Source of the DNA: Pseudomonas sp. RIT409 | GTDB taxonomy: Bacteria > Pseudomonadota > Gammaproteobacteria > Pseudomonadales > Pseudomonadaceae | Assembly: GCF_003052515.2 (NCBI RefSeq) | Contig: NZ_QARE02000029.1 | Span: 1 to 56,931, forward strand | Direction: 5' to 3' | DNA length: 56,931 nt | Shown here: one piece after another, positions 8,557 through 16,893 of the stretch | How the letters are laid out: the number at the start of each line of letters is the position of its first letter | Numbering within the stretch: position 1 is the first letter of the stretch | Made by a program: the position numbers and the translations under genes | The notes under the pieces: model-generated | The model's input: the letters and a program-made list of their open reading frames with translations, nothing else | The model's database searches: none | Told to the model about the DNA's origin: nothing

Positions 8557-9492
8557 ATGAGCGAATTGATCCGTCACGACCACCCGCGTATCGCCTTGAT
8601 CGGCGAATGCATGATTGAGTTGCAGCAGTCCGCCGATGGAACCCTCAAGCAGAGTTTCGGCGGTGACACGCTGAACACAGCGATCTACCTGTCGCGGCTG
8701 CTGGGGCCGCAGGCGCGTGTGGATTATGTCACCGCGTTGGGCGATGACAGTTTCAGCGACGCGATGTGCGCGGTCTGGGCCGAGGAGGGCATCGGTCTGA
8801 GCCAGGTCCAACGCCTGCCCGGGCGCTTGCCCGGCCTGTACTGCATCCAGACCGACGCCCAAGGTGAGCGGCGTTTTCTGTACTGGCGCAACGAAGCGGC
8901 CGTGCGGGAGTGCTTCACCACGCCGTCCGCTGATGCGGTCCTCACTGCATTGCTCGATTACGACGTGCTGTATTTTAGCGGCATCACGCTGGCGGTGCTG
9001 GGGGAGGTGGGGCGCGCACGGCTGTTGTCCGCGCTGGGCGACGCCCGGGATCGCGGCGCCAGGGTCGTGTTTGACAATAACTACCGCCCGCGTCTGTGGC
9101 GGAGCGTCGATCAGGCCCGGCAGGCCTATCGGGCGATCCTGCACGAGGTCGATGTGGCGTTGCTGACCGAGGAGGATGAGCAGGCGCTGTTCGGCTATGT
9201 CGAGAGTGAGCAGATCATGCAGGCCTATGCTCGCCAGACGGAAGTGGTCATCAAACGTGGCGCCCGCAGTTGCTGGGTGCGCCTGGGTACGCATCGCCAC
9301 GAGGTGCTTGCGCACCCGGTGGAACGGGTCATCGACACCACCGCGGCGGGGGATTCGTTCAGCGCGGGCTATCTGGCACAGCGTCTTCGAGGAGGCTCTG
9401 CCGAAGAGGCGGCCGAAGCAGGCCATCGCTTGGCCAGCCGCGTCATCCAGCATCCGGGAGCGGTGATTCCCAAGGCGGCCATGCCGGATTGA
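8557..9492 (+). CDS. kdgK: PfkB-family sugar kinase, probable 2-keto-3-deoxygluconate kinase
   Basis: This is a 311-residue ribokinase-fold kinase. The N-terminal strand IALIGECMIEL, the FGGDTLNTAIYLSRL substrate motif and the C-terminal DTTAAGDSFSAGYL signature with catalytic Asp all match KdgK proteins, which make 2-keto-3-deoxy-6-phosphogluconate for the Entner-Doudoroff aldolase. It starts 12 bp after the lyase gene with GAGAG ahead of the ATG, so the two are likely co-transcribed. Another acidic-sugar kinase activity remains possible. Confidence 0.82.
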   Translation: MSELIRHDHPRIALIGECMIELQQSADGTLKQSFGGDTLNTAIYLSRLLGPQARVDYVTALGDDSFSDAMCAVWAEEGIGLSQVQRLPGRLPGLYCIQTDAQGERRFLYWRNEAAVRECFTTPSADAVLTALLDYDVLYFSGITLAVLGEVGRARLLSALGDARDRGARVVFDNNYRPRLWRSVDQARQAYRAILHEVDVALLTEEDEQALFGYVESEQIMQAYARQTEVVIKRGARSCWVRLGTHRHEVLAHPVERVIDTTAAGDSFSAGYLAQRLRGGSAEEAAEAGHRLASRVIQHPGAVIPKAAMPD

Positions 9493-9715
9493 AATGCCTT
9501 ATCGTCGGTGGCGAGCTGGGAAAGGTCGACATCGGCGCTAGGTTGATTCGCTTTGTTGCGCTATTTTGGTGCGATTGACAGGTCCTCCCTGGACCCAGTC
9601 GGTCGTTCGAAAGCGCTTCGACCCATGTGCACCCGCAGTTGCAAGGATGCCGGGCGAGCCGTCGTGAGCACAGGTGCTCAACGAAGCTCGACCTGCCAAC
9701 GCAGTTTCACAGTCA

Positions 9716-9723
9716 AACAACAA
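9716..9723 (+). promoter_or_regulatory. Catabolite-activity (Crc/Hfq) motif in the ggt leader
   Basis: AACAACAA matches the AAnAAnAA motif bound by Hfq with Crc in Pseudomonas. It abuts the ribosome-binding site AAGAGAG, 13 bases before the ggt start, so binding would block translation during growth on preferred carbon sources. Confidence 0.5.
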
Positions 9724-9736
9724 AGAGAGTCGACCC

Positions 9737-11461
9737 ATGAAACATGAACCCTTGTCCCGGTCGCTGATTGCGATCGCGTTCACCCTCGGTTGTTCCTCCT
9801 CGTATGCGGCCTCCGTCGCCCCGGTCGCTGCCGAAAACGGCATGGTGGTCACTGCACAGCATTTGGCTACCCATGTGGGGGTCGATGTGCTCAAGGCCGG
9901 GGGTAATGCCGTGGATGCAGCAGTTGCCGTGGGTTATGCCCTGGCAGTGGTGTACCCCGCCGCGGGCAATTTGGGTGGCGGCGGGTTCATGACCATCCAG
10001 TCGGCAGACGGACGCAAGACGTTTCTCGATTTCCGGGAAAAGGCCCCACTGGCTGCGACAGCCAACATGTACCTGGACAAGGACGGCAATGTGGTGCCAG
10101 ACCTGAGCGCCAAAGGCCATTTGGCGGTGGGCGTGCCCGGGACTGTCTCCGGGATGGAGCTGGCGCTGAGTCGATACGGCACCCAAAAGCGGTCGCAGGT
10201 GATGGCCCCGGCGATACGCCTCGCCGAGAACGGGTTCGCGCTGAAGCAGGGCGACATCGACTTGTTGCACACGGCGACCGACGAATTCAAGGCTGACAAG
10301 GACATGGCCCCGATTTTTCTCAACAAAGGCGAACCGATGCGAGTCGGTGACATGCTCGTGCAGAAGGACCTGGCAAAAACCCTTAAGGAGATTTCCGAAA
10401 AGGGCACTGACGGCTTCTACAAGGGTTGGGTGGCCAAGGCCATCGTCGATTCCAGCAAAGCGGGCAAGGGCATCATCGAGCAGGCCGATCTGGACCGGTA
10501 CAAGACCCGCGAATTGGCGCCCATCGAATGCGACTACCGCGGGTATCACGTCGTGTCGGCGCCGCCACCCAGCTCGGGCGGTGTGGTCATCTGCGAGATC
10601 ATGAACATTCTCGAAGGCTACCCGATGAAAGCGTTGGGCTATCACTCTGCCCAAGGTCTGCATTACCAGATCGAAGCGATGCGCCACGCTTACGTCGACC
10701 GCAACAGTTACCTGGGCGATCCGGATTTTGTGAACAACCCGATCGCCCACTTGCTGGACCGCGATTACGCCGCCAAGCTGCGCGCCGCCATCGAGCCACA
10801 GAAGGCAGGCGATTCCCAGGCCATCAAGCCCGGCGTCGCACCCCACGAGGGCAATAACACCACGCATTATTCCATCGTCGATAAATGGGGTAACGCAGTG
10901 TCGGTGACCTACACCCTCAACGACTGGTTCGGTGCCGGTGTCATGGCCAGCAAGACCGGCGTGATTCTCAACGACGAGATGGATGATTTCACGGCCAAGG
11001 TCGGAGTTCCCAACATGTACGGCCTGGTGCAGGGTGAAGCCAATGCCATCGCGCCGGGCAAGACGCCGCTCTCTTCCATGAGCCCGACCATCGTCACCAA
11101 GGACGGCAAGGCGGTGATGGTGGTGGGCACGCCGGGTGGCAGTCGGATCATCACCGCCACCTTGCTGACCATGCTCAATGTGATCGACTACGGCATGAAC
11201 ATTCAGGAAGCCGTCGATGCGCCGCGCTTCCACCAGCAATGGATGCCGGAGACCACCAACCTGGAGAAATTCGCGGTCAGCCCCGACACGCAAAAGATTC
11301 TGGAAAGCTGGGGCCATAAATTTGCCACCCCCCAGGACGCCAACCACCTCGCTGCCATCCTGGTGGGCGCGCCGTCTCTCGGCGGCAAGCCGGTAGGCAA
11401 CAACCGCTTCTACGGTGCGAACGATCCACGGCGCAATACGGGACTGGCGCTGGGCTATTGA
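9737..11461 (+). CDS. ggt: Gamma-glutamyltransferase precursor
   Basis: This 574-residue Ntn hydrolase is exported to the periplasm and cleaves or transfers gamma-glutamyl groups from glutathione and related amides. It has a signal peptide (about residues 1-26, ending SSSYAASV), the self-cleavage site and nucleophile Thr (first T of TTHYSIVD), the SSMSPTIV segment and the PGGSRIITATLL motif. An earlier in-frame ATG at 9674 would put 21 residues before the signal peptide, so 9737 is preferred. It lies 244 bp after the kinase gene; its leader carries an AAnAAnAA motif. Confidence 0.93.
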   Translation: MKHEPLSRSLIAIAFTLGCSSSYAASVAPVAAENGMVVTAQHLATHVGVDVLKAGGNAVDAAVAVGYALAVVYPAAGNLGGGGFMTIQSADGRKTFLDFREKAPLAATANMYLDKDGNVVPDLSAKGHLAVGVPGTVSGMELALSRYGTQKRSQVMAPAIRLAENGFALKQGDIDLLHTATDEFKADKDMAPIFLNKGEPMRVGDMLVQKDLAKTLKEISEKGTDGFYKGWVAKAIVDSSKAGKGIIEQADLDRYKTRELAPIECDYRGYHVVSAPPPSSGGVVICEIMNILEGYPMKALGYHSAQGLHYQIEAMRHAYVDRNSYLGDPDFVNNPIAHLLDRDYAAKLRAAIEPQKAGDSQAIKPGVAPHEGNNTTHYSIVDKWGNAVSVTYTLNDWFGAGVMASKTGVILNDEMDDFTAKVGVPNMYGLVQGEANAIAPGKTPLSSMSPTIVTKDGKAVMVVGTPGGSRIITATLLTMLNVIDYGMNIQEAVDAPRFHQQWMPETTNLEKFAVSPDTQKILESWGHKFATPQDANHLAAILVGAPSLGGKPVGNNRFYGANDPRRNTGLALGY

Positions 11462-11564
11462 AACGCTGAGGCGCTCCGGGGCAGGGGGGATCCGCTGCTC
11501 CGGTTCGACGCCGGGTCCGGCGATCATTGGAGGGCCAAAACGGATGTGAGTACGGATGCGAAGT

Positions 11565-11577
11565 GTTATGTTATAAC
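11565..11577. promoter_or_regulatory. Candidate Zur box upstream of folE2
   Basis: GTTATGTTATAAC has perfect 5-bp arms around 3 bp and differs at one base from the core GTTATANTATAAC known for Zur. It lies 36 bp upstream of the folE2 start. Zur repression of folE2 is well established in other bacteria, where the enzyme replaces zinc-dependent FolE under zinc limitation. Confidence 0.6.
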
Positions 11578-11613
11578 TAAGTTAAACATCATGCTTCGAG
11601 CTCGTATTGCCTC

Positions 11614-12552
11614 ATGACCACCTCGCTTCCCGACGTCGCTTCCTCCGAACCGTCCTACACCTCGCTGCCCCTCGATTGGGTCGGTATGCAAGGCATCGAC
11701 ATTCCCTTGAACCTGGACGAACCGGGTATTGCTCACCTGGTGCATGCCTTGGCCGATCTGCAGGTGGACCTGCCTGTCCCGCAGATCAAGGGCATCCACA
11801 TGTCTCGGCTGTACACCTTACTCGACCGCTTCGCCGAGCATCAGGCGGTCAGCCCGGCAAGTCTCGCCGCGCTACTGGAATTGATGGTGGCCAGCCATGC
11901 GGACTGCCATTCGACTCGGGCGCGATTGCGCCTGGCATTCCAGTTGCTGTGCAAACGCCCCGCACTGGTGACGGAGGGCCTGAGTGGCTGGAAGTCCTAC
12001 CCGGTGACGGTCGATGCGCAGTGGCAGCAGGGCGCTCTGACGCTGGAGGTCAGCGTCGATGTGACGTATTCGTCGACCTGCCCCTGTTCGGCGGCGCTGT
12101 CTCGTCAACTCCTGGAACAGGCTTTCGTCGCACAATTCGGTGCGGGCCCCGTGGACAGCGGACAAGTGGCGCAGTGGATTGGCCAGCACGGCTCATACGC
12201 GACGCCCCACAGCCAACGCAGCGTGGCGCGGGTTCAGGTGCCGGTGCATCCGCAGGCAGACCGCCTGGGTTTGCTCCCGCTGATCGAGCTGATCGAAGAC
12301 GCGCTGGGCACCCCTGTACAAACGGCGGTGAAACGCGCCGATGAGCAAGCCTTCGCGCGGCTCAATGGGCAGCACCTGATGTACGTCGAAGATGCGGTAC
12401 GCAAGGTGCAACAGGCCGTGAGCGGCAAGTTCCCCGTCAGCCACGTCTCGGTCGTTCACCGAGAGAGTCTGCACCCTCACGATGCCGTGGCTTCCTCTTC
12501 CACGCGCCCGGTGCGCAACGTTCAACCTGACGCAAAGGGGCGCTGGGCATGA
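11614..12552 (+). CDS. folE2: GTP cyclohydrolase FolE2 (type IB)
   Basis: This 312-residue enzyme converts GTP to dihydroneopterin triphosphate, the first step of folate synthesis, using a metal other than zinc where needed. Typical segments are KGIHMSRLY (about 60-68), the catalytic/metal Cys in STCPCSAALS (C156/C158) and SQRSVARVQV. The ATG at 11614 begins the usual N-terminus. The gene has a Zur-like box upstream and overlaps the DUF1624 gene by ATGA (12549-12552). Such a paralogue normally backs up the housekeeping FolE during zinc starvation. Confidence 0.93.
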   Translation: MTTSLPDVASSEPSYTSLPLDWVGMQGIDIPLNLDEPGIAHLVHALADLQVDLPVPQIKGIHMSRLYTLLDRFAEHQAVSPASLAALLELMVASHADCHSTRARLRLAFQLLCKRPALVTEGLSGWKSYPVTVDAQWQQGALTLEVSVDVTYSSTCPCSAALSRQLLEQAFVAQFGAGPVDSGQVAQWIGQHGSYATPHSQRSVARVQVPVHPQADRLGLLPLIELIEDALGTPVQTAVKRADEQAFARLNGQHLMYVEDAVRKVQQAVSGKFPVSHVSVVHRESLHPHDAVASSSTRPVRNVQPDAKGRWA

Positions 12553-13733
12553 CGTCCGTATCATTACCGCCTGTCGACGCCCCGCTGAACCTGGTGCATC
12601 AGGCTCGCTTGCAGTCCATCGACGCGCTGCGTGGGTTGATCATCCTCTTCATGTTGCTGGACCACGTGCGGGAGACGTTTTTTCTACATCATCAGGTGAC
12701 GGATCCGATGGACGTCACCACCACCAGCGTCGCGCTGTTTCTCAGCCGCACGTTGGCGCATTTCTGTGCGCCGCTGTTCGTTTTTCTGACGGGGCTCTCG
12801 GCCTTCCTATACGGAGAACGCCATCGGAGCACGGCTGAGGTGGCGCGCTTTCTGTTCGTTCGTGGATGGGTGTTGGTCGTGCTGGAGTTGACGCTGGTCA
12901 ATTTCGCCTGGACGTTCGAGCTGCCGCCCTCGGTGATCTACTTGCAGGTGATCTGGGCAATCGGTCTGAGCATGTTGGCGCTGTCGGTGCTGGTGATGCT
13001 GCCTCGCGGCTCGGTGGCCATCATTGGCATTGCCATTCTTGCCGGTCACAACCTGCTGGACAGCCTCCACTTCGGCCCGGACAGTTGGATGCACATTCCA
13101 TGGGCAATCCTGCACGATCGTGGTTGGATCGAGATCACCGAGGGACTGCGTCTGCGCACGTCGTATCCCGTGTTGCCGTGGATCGGTGTCATCGCGGTGG
13201 GCTACGCGGCTGGGCCCTGGTTCGCCAGAGGCGTCGCGCCGCAAGTCCGCGAAATCAACCTGATCGCCTGGGGTTTCGGGTTGTTGGCGGCGTTTCTGGT
13301 ACTGCGCAGCTTCAACGGCTACGGGGAAAAGCCATGGGCCCCAGGGGACACCACGACCCAGACGCTGATGAGCATCTTCAACATCACCAAATACCCCCCG
13401 TCGCTGCTATTCATTTGCCTGACCCTAGGGGTGGGCCTGTTGATGCTCGCGTGGCTGGAGCGCGGGAGCGAACGCCGCTGGTTGAAACCGCTGGTCATCT
13501 TCGGGGCTGCGCCGATGTTCTTTTACCTGCTGCACCTTTACGTCCTGAAGGTGCTGTACCTGATCGCGGTGGCCATCTGGGGGACGACCCAAGGCCGCTA
13601 TTTTGGCTTCGACTCGGTGGCGGCGTTGTGGCTGTGCGCAGCAGGGCTGACGGTCGCGCTGTTCCCCGCGGTTCGCTGGTTCGCTGCGCTGAAAGCACGA
13701 CGTCGGGACATCGCCTGGCTGAAATATTTTTGA
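12549..13733 (+). CDS. DUF1624-family integral membrane protein
   Basis: This 394-residue polytopic membrane protein has about ten hydrophobic segments and belongs to the DUF1624 family, related to acyltransferase-like membrane proteins (YeiB, heparan-alpha-glucosaminide acetyltransferase). Recognisable parts are SIDALRGLIILFMLLDHVRETFF near the N-terminus, with a conserved Asp and His, and the C-terminal FFYLLHLYVLK helix. The exact activity is unknown. It is translationally coupled to folE2 and would share its zinc-responsive control, an unusual pairing for this family. Confidence 0.8.
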   Translation: MTSVSLPPVDAPLNLVHQARLQSIDALRGLIILFMLLDHVRETFFLHHQVTDPMDVTTTSVALFLSRTLAHFCAPLFVFLTGLSAFLYGERHRSTAEVARFLFVRGWVLVVLELTLVNFAWTFELPPSVIYLQVIWAIGLSMLALSVLVMLPRGSVAIIGIAILAGHNLLDSLHFGPDSWMHIPWAILHDRGWIEITEGLRLRTSYPVLPWIGVIAVGYAAGPWFARGVAPQVREINLIAWGFGLLAAFLVLRSFNGYGEKPWAPGDTTTQTLMSIFNITKYPPSLLFICLTLGVGLLMLAWLERGSERRWLKPLVIFGAAPMFFYLLHLYVLKVLYLIAVAIWGTTQGRYFGFDSVAALWLCAAGLTVALFPAVRWFAALKARRRDIAWLKYF

Positions 13734-13739
13734 AAGGGG

Positions 13740-13759
13740 GCGCCCGGTGAGCCGGGCGC
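13740..13759. terminator. Hairpin between convergent DUF1624 and patB genes
   Basis: GCGCCCGG-TGAG-CCGGGCGC forms an 8-bp GC-only stem directly after the DUF1624 stop. On the minus strand it is followed by a moderately T-rich stretch, so it can terminate the leftward patB transcript and probably also the rightward one. Confidence 0.55.
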
Positions 13760-13775
13760 ACGGCAACCCGCAGGA

Positions 13776-14918
13776 CTAACGACGCTGAAGGCTGCGCTCC
13801 ATGCGTGCCAGGGCTTCCTCGAGCATGGAGCGTGGGCAGCCGAAGTTCAGGCGCACGAACTGGCCACACTCGGCGCCGAATTCCAGACCATCACTGAGTG
13901 CGACGCGGGCGTGCTTCAGGAAAAACTGCTGGGGATGCTCGATGTCCAGTGCCGAACAGTCCAGCCAGGCAAGGTAGGTGCTCTGCGGGAGGTTCATGCG
14001 AATGCCCGGGAAACGGGTCTGGAGAGTTTGCGCCAGGTAGTCGCGATTGCCCTGCAGGTAGGCGTTGACCTGCGCCAGCCAATCGGCACCCAGCCGGTAA
14101 GCGGCTTCGGTGGCTTCCAGTCCCAGCGCGTTGACGCTGTCTACCAGGCCCAGGCGACCGTTATTGAAACGTTCTCTAAGGGCCGCGTTCTGCACCACGG
14201 CGAACGCCGTTTTCAGCCCAGCGATGTTCCAGGCCTTGCTGGCAGACATCAGGGTGATCGTGCGCTCTGCGATCTCGGCGCTCAGCGATGCGATTGGGGT
14301 ATGTCGACGCCCGTCGAACAGGATATCGGCATGAATTTCATCGGAGACGATCAGCACGTCCCGCTGCACGCAGGCCTCACCGATGGCGCGCAACTCCTCA
14401 GGTTCGAAGACTTTGCCCAGCGGGTTGTGCGGGTTGCTCAGCAGCAAGGCTCGGGAACGAGCCAGGCCACGCTGCAAGGCCTCAAGATCGGTAGGGTATT
14501 CGCCGTTGGCATCAGCCCGAAATGGCAGGTCGACGCGCGGCAACTTCCAGTGTGCCGGGGCGTGCAGCAGCGGTGAATAGTTTGGCGTCTGCACCAGCAC
14601 GCCACCGCCAGCCGGCACCAGTGTGTTCAGCGCCATGTTTACGCCGGGCTCGACGCCGGGCAGAAAGACCAGATCCTCAGGCTCGATGACCCAGTCGTAG
14701 TGGCGAGCGAGATGGTCCACCAAGGTCTGGCGCAAACTGTCCTGCGCGACGCAATAGCCGAGCAGGGGATGCTCCAGGCGGTTTCTCAGCGCCATCACGA
14801 TCGGTTCGGCCACCGGGAAATCCATGTCAGCCACCCACATGGGCAACACGTCTTCCGGGTATTGGCTCCACTTCTTGCTGCCGGTGTTCAGGCGCTGGTA
14901 AACGCTGTTCAGGTCCAT
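13776..14918 (-). CDS. patB: PatB/MalY-type cystathionine beta-lyase
   Basis: This 380-residue fold-I PLP enzyme is predicted to cleave C-S bonds of cystathionine, cysteine or S-conjugates to pyruvate, ammonia and a thiol. The PLP Lys is K228 in SASKAWNIAG; MWVADMDFP and SNPHNPLGKVF are MalY/PatB hallmarks. It is downstream of a cysteine desulfurase gene (79 bp gap) on the same strand, so both are probably read from the divergent promoter facing the Lrp gene. The physiological thioether is unknown. Confidence 0.88.
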   Translation of the reverse strand: MDLNSVYQRLNTGSKKWSQYPEDVLPMWVADMDFPVAEPIVMALRNRLEHPLLGYCVAQDSLRQTLVDHLARHYDWVIEPEDLVFLPGVEPGVNMALNTLVPAGGGVLVQTPNYSPLLHAPAHWKLPRVDLPFRADANGEYPTDLEALQRGLARSRALLLSNPHNPLGKVFEPEELRAIGEACVQRDVLIVSDEIHADILFDGRRHTPIASLSAEIAERTITLMSASKAWNIAGLKTAFAVVQNAALRERFNNGRLGLVDSVNALGLEATEAAYRLGADWLAQVNAYLQGNRDYLAQTLQTRFPGIRMNLPQSTYLAWLDCSALDIEHPQQFFLKHARVALSDGLEFGAECGQFVRLNFGCPRSMLEEALARMERSLQRR

Positions 14919-14997
14919 GCCGAAAACGGTCTCGAAAAAAAGAGCCGCGATTGTGCCAGAGACCGTCCGGCAACATCACCCATTTGCTGCGTCCGCC

Positions 14998-16155
14998 TTA
15001 CCAGAATGGGCTCGAAGTGCTGTTCAGCCGCTCACTGATCACGGCAATGGCCTTTTCAACGTCGGCGACCTCGGTGTAACGGCCCAGGCTCAGTCTCAGG
15101 CTGCTGCCGGCCAGCTCTGGCGACAGTCCCATCGCCAGGAGCACGTGGGACGCGCCGCTGTGGGCAGAGTTGCACGCCGAAGTGGAGGACACCGCCAGGT
15201 CGCTGGCCAGGCTCAGGGCATTGAAGCCGGGCTTGGCGACGCACAGGTTCAGGGTGTGCGGAATGCGTTGGCGGGCGTCGCCGTTGAGGCTGACCCCAGG
15301 CAGTTGCAGCAGCCCCGTGCGCAAGCGATCCGACAGCGCGCCAATCCGCTCGACCTCCGCCTGCATTTCGGCACTGGCCAAGGCATACGCGGCACCCATC
15401 CCGACGATCTGGTGCGTGGCCAGGGTCCCGGAACGCAAGCCCTGTTCGTGCCCGCCACCGTGAATCTGGGCGTCCAACATGCCCCGCGCCCGATCCCCCA
15501 CATACAGTGCACCGATGCCTTTGGGACCGTAGATTTTGTGCGCTGAAAACGACATCAGATCGACCGGCAGCGCGTTCAGGTCTATCGCCACCTTGCCTGC
15601 GCCCTGTGCCGCGTCGACGTGAAAGAGTGCGCCGCGCTCACGGACCGACTGCCCGATGGCTGCAATGTCGGTCAACGTGCCCAACTCATTGTTCACCAGC
15701 ATGAGTGACACGAGAAGCGTGTCGTCCCTCAGCGCCTGGCGGACCGCCTCGGGCTGGATCAGCCCCTGCGCATCGGGGTCGAGCCAAGTGACCGGGAAGC
15801 CTGCCAATTCCAGTTGACGCACGGTGTCCACCACCGCCTTGTGTTCGATGCGGCTCGTGATCAGGTGCCGCCGGGCGCCTGTTGCGCGCTGCGCGATCCC
15901 TTTGATGGCCAGGTTATTGGACTCGGTGGCCCCGGACGTCCAGATGATGTCGTCGGCCCCGCAGCCAACCAGTTCGGCGACCTGCCGACGGGCGAGCTCT
16001 ACAGACTGACGCGCCAGGGTCCCGTAGGCGTGAGAGTTGGACGCCGGGTTGCCGAAGGTCCCGTCTCGCCCCAGGCAACTGACCATGGCGTGAATGACGC
16101 GGTCATCGACTGGGGTCGTGGCGGCGTAATCGAAATAACAAGGAAGTGTGCTCAT
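14998..16155 (-). CDS. Cysteine desulfurase, IscS/NifS type
   Basis: This 385-residue class-V PLP enzyme removes sulfur from cysteine as a persulfide. Seen are the N-terminal FDYAATTPVD, H105, the PLP Lys K207 (SAHKIYGPKG), R241 in GLRSGT and the catalytic Cys C328 in SSTSACNSAHSG. No iscR, iscU, hscA or fdx genes are nearby, so it is not the housekeeping isc operon copy; pairing with patB suggests a role in cysteine or sulfur-compound catabolism. It is divergent from an Lrp gene. Confidence 0.88.
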   Translation of the reverse strand: MSTLPCYFDYAATTPVDDRVIHAMVSCLGRDGTFGNPASNSHAYGTLARQSVELARRQVAELVGCGADDIIWTSGATESNNLAIKGIAQRATGARRHLITSRIEHKAVVDTVRQLELAGFPVTWLDPDAQGLIQPEAVRQALRDDTLLVSLMLVNNELGTLTDIAAIGQSVRERGALFHVDAAQGAGKVAIDLNALPVDLMSFSAHKIYGPKGIGALYVGDRARGMLDAQIHGGGHEQGLRSGTLATHQIVGMGAAYALASAEMQAEVERIGALSDRLRTGLLQLPGVSLNGDARQRIPHTLNLCVAKPGFNALSLASDLAVSSTSACNSAHSGASHVLLAMGLSPELAGSSLRLSLGRYTEVADVEKAIAVISERLNSTSSPFW

Positions 16156-16280
16156 GGGAGAGAAATCCGCGCTGTCCGTAATGGAGAAAATCTTACGGCG
16201 GTCTGGCCGAAAAAAAATTGATTAATCCACGCTGATTAGCCAGCTAGTTAGAATAATTTCCTCTTTGTAGGCATGATCTG

Positions 16281-16293
16281 GGAATATCATTCC
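16281..16293. promoter_or_regulatory. Palindrome GGAATATCATTCC in the desulfurase/Lrp divergent region
   Basis: Arms of 5 bp around ATC form a dyad between the divergent cysteine desulfurase and Lrp genes, 69 bp before the Lrp start. It is a plausible binding site for the Lrp-type regulator, controlling both directions. The short length keeps confidence low. Confidence 0.35.
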
Positions 16294-16361
16294 GCTTGAA
16301 GCGCTTGTCTCGCTTCGGCAGCTCGCGTCTCAGCGCTCACTCCTTCGAGGTTTCAAGGGTC

Positions 16362-16823
16362 ATGGACAAATTCGATCAAGCCATCCTCGGCATCCTGCAG
16401 GCCGACTGCACACGCGCTATCGCCGACATCGCTGACAGTGTCGGGCTGGGCAGCACGGCCTGCTGGCGCCGCGTACAAAAACTCGAAGAGCAGGGGATGA
16501 TTCGGGGGCGCGTCGCGTTGCTGGAGCCCGCGTTGCTGAATGTCGCGGTAACGGTCTTCGCCGCGATACGTACCAACCAGCACAATGCCCAATGGCTGGA
16601 ACGCTTCCACGACCTCATGGAAACCCTGCCCGAAGTGGTGGAATGCTATCGCATGGCGGGAGATACGGATTACATGTTACGTATCGTCGTGCCGGACATC
16701 GCTGGCTACGACGCGGTGTACAAGAAACTGATCCGCCTGGCGGGCATTACCGACATCAGCTCCAGCTTCGCCATGGAGCGAATCAAATCCACCACCCAAT
16801 TACCGCTGAGCTACGCCCCGTGA
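16362..16823 (+). CDS. Lrp/AsnC-family transcriptional regulator
   Basis: This is a 153-residue Lrp-type regulator with an N-terminal HTH (DKFDQAILGILQADCTRAIADIADSVGLG split over two helices) and a C-terminal RAM ligand-binding domain (EVVECYRMAGDTDYMLRIVVPD). The ATG at 16362 begins the canonical MDKFD N-terminus; the in-frame start at 16296 would add 22 residues. It is divergent from the desulfurase-patB pair, like cysteine-responsive DecR/CyuR regulators beside cysteine-degrading enzymes, so cysteine is a reasonable guess for the ligand. Confidence 0.9.
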   Translation: MDKFDQAILGILQADCTRAIADIADSVGLGSTACWRRVQKLEEQGMIRGRVALLEPALLNVAVTVFAAIRTNQHNAQWLERFHDLMETLPEVVECYRMAGDTDYMLRIVVPDIAGYDAVYKKLIRLAGITDISSSFAMERIKSTTQLPLSYAP

Positions 16824-16840
16824 GGCGCGCGGCGAGGCAA

Positions 16841-16873
16841 AAAAAAAACGGCAACTCTGGGTTGCCGTTTTTT
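16841..16873. terminator. Bidirectional rho-independent terminator
   Basis: An A-run, the stem AACGGCAAC-TCTGG-GTTGCCGTT and a T-run form a symmetric intrinsic terminator between the convergent Lrp and pcs genes. It has the features needed to stop transcripts from both sides. Confidence 0.9.
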
Positions 16874-16893
16874 GATCCGGGCGGAGCGCGCCG

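Noticed and set aside
8227..9453. 408-codon open frame on the minus strand
   Set aside because: Antisense to the sugar kinase, which has the PfkB signature; the antisense product is unrecognisable.
9713..11527. 604-codon open frame on the minus strand
   Set aside because: It lies fully antisense to ggt, whose product has a signal peptide and catalytic motifs. The antisense product has no domain and is rich in His/Arg, as expected of a GC-rich shadow frame.
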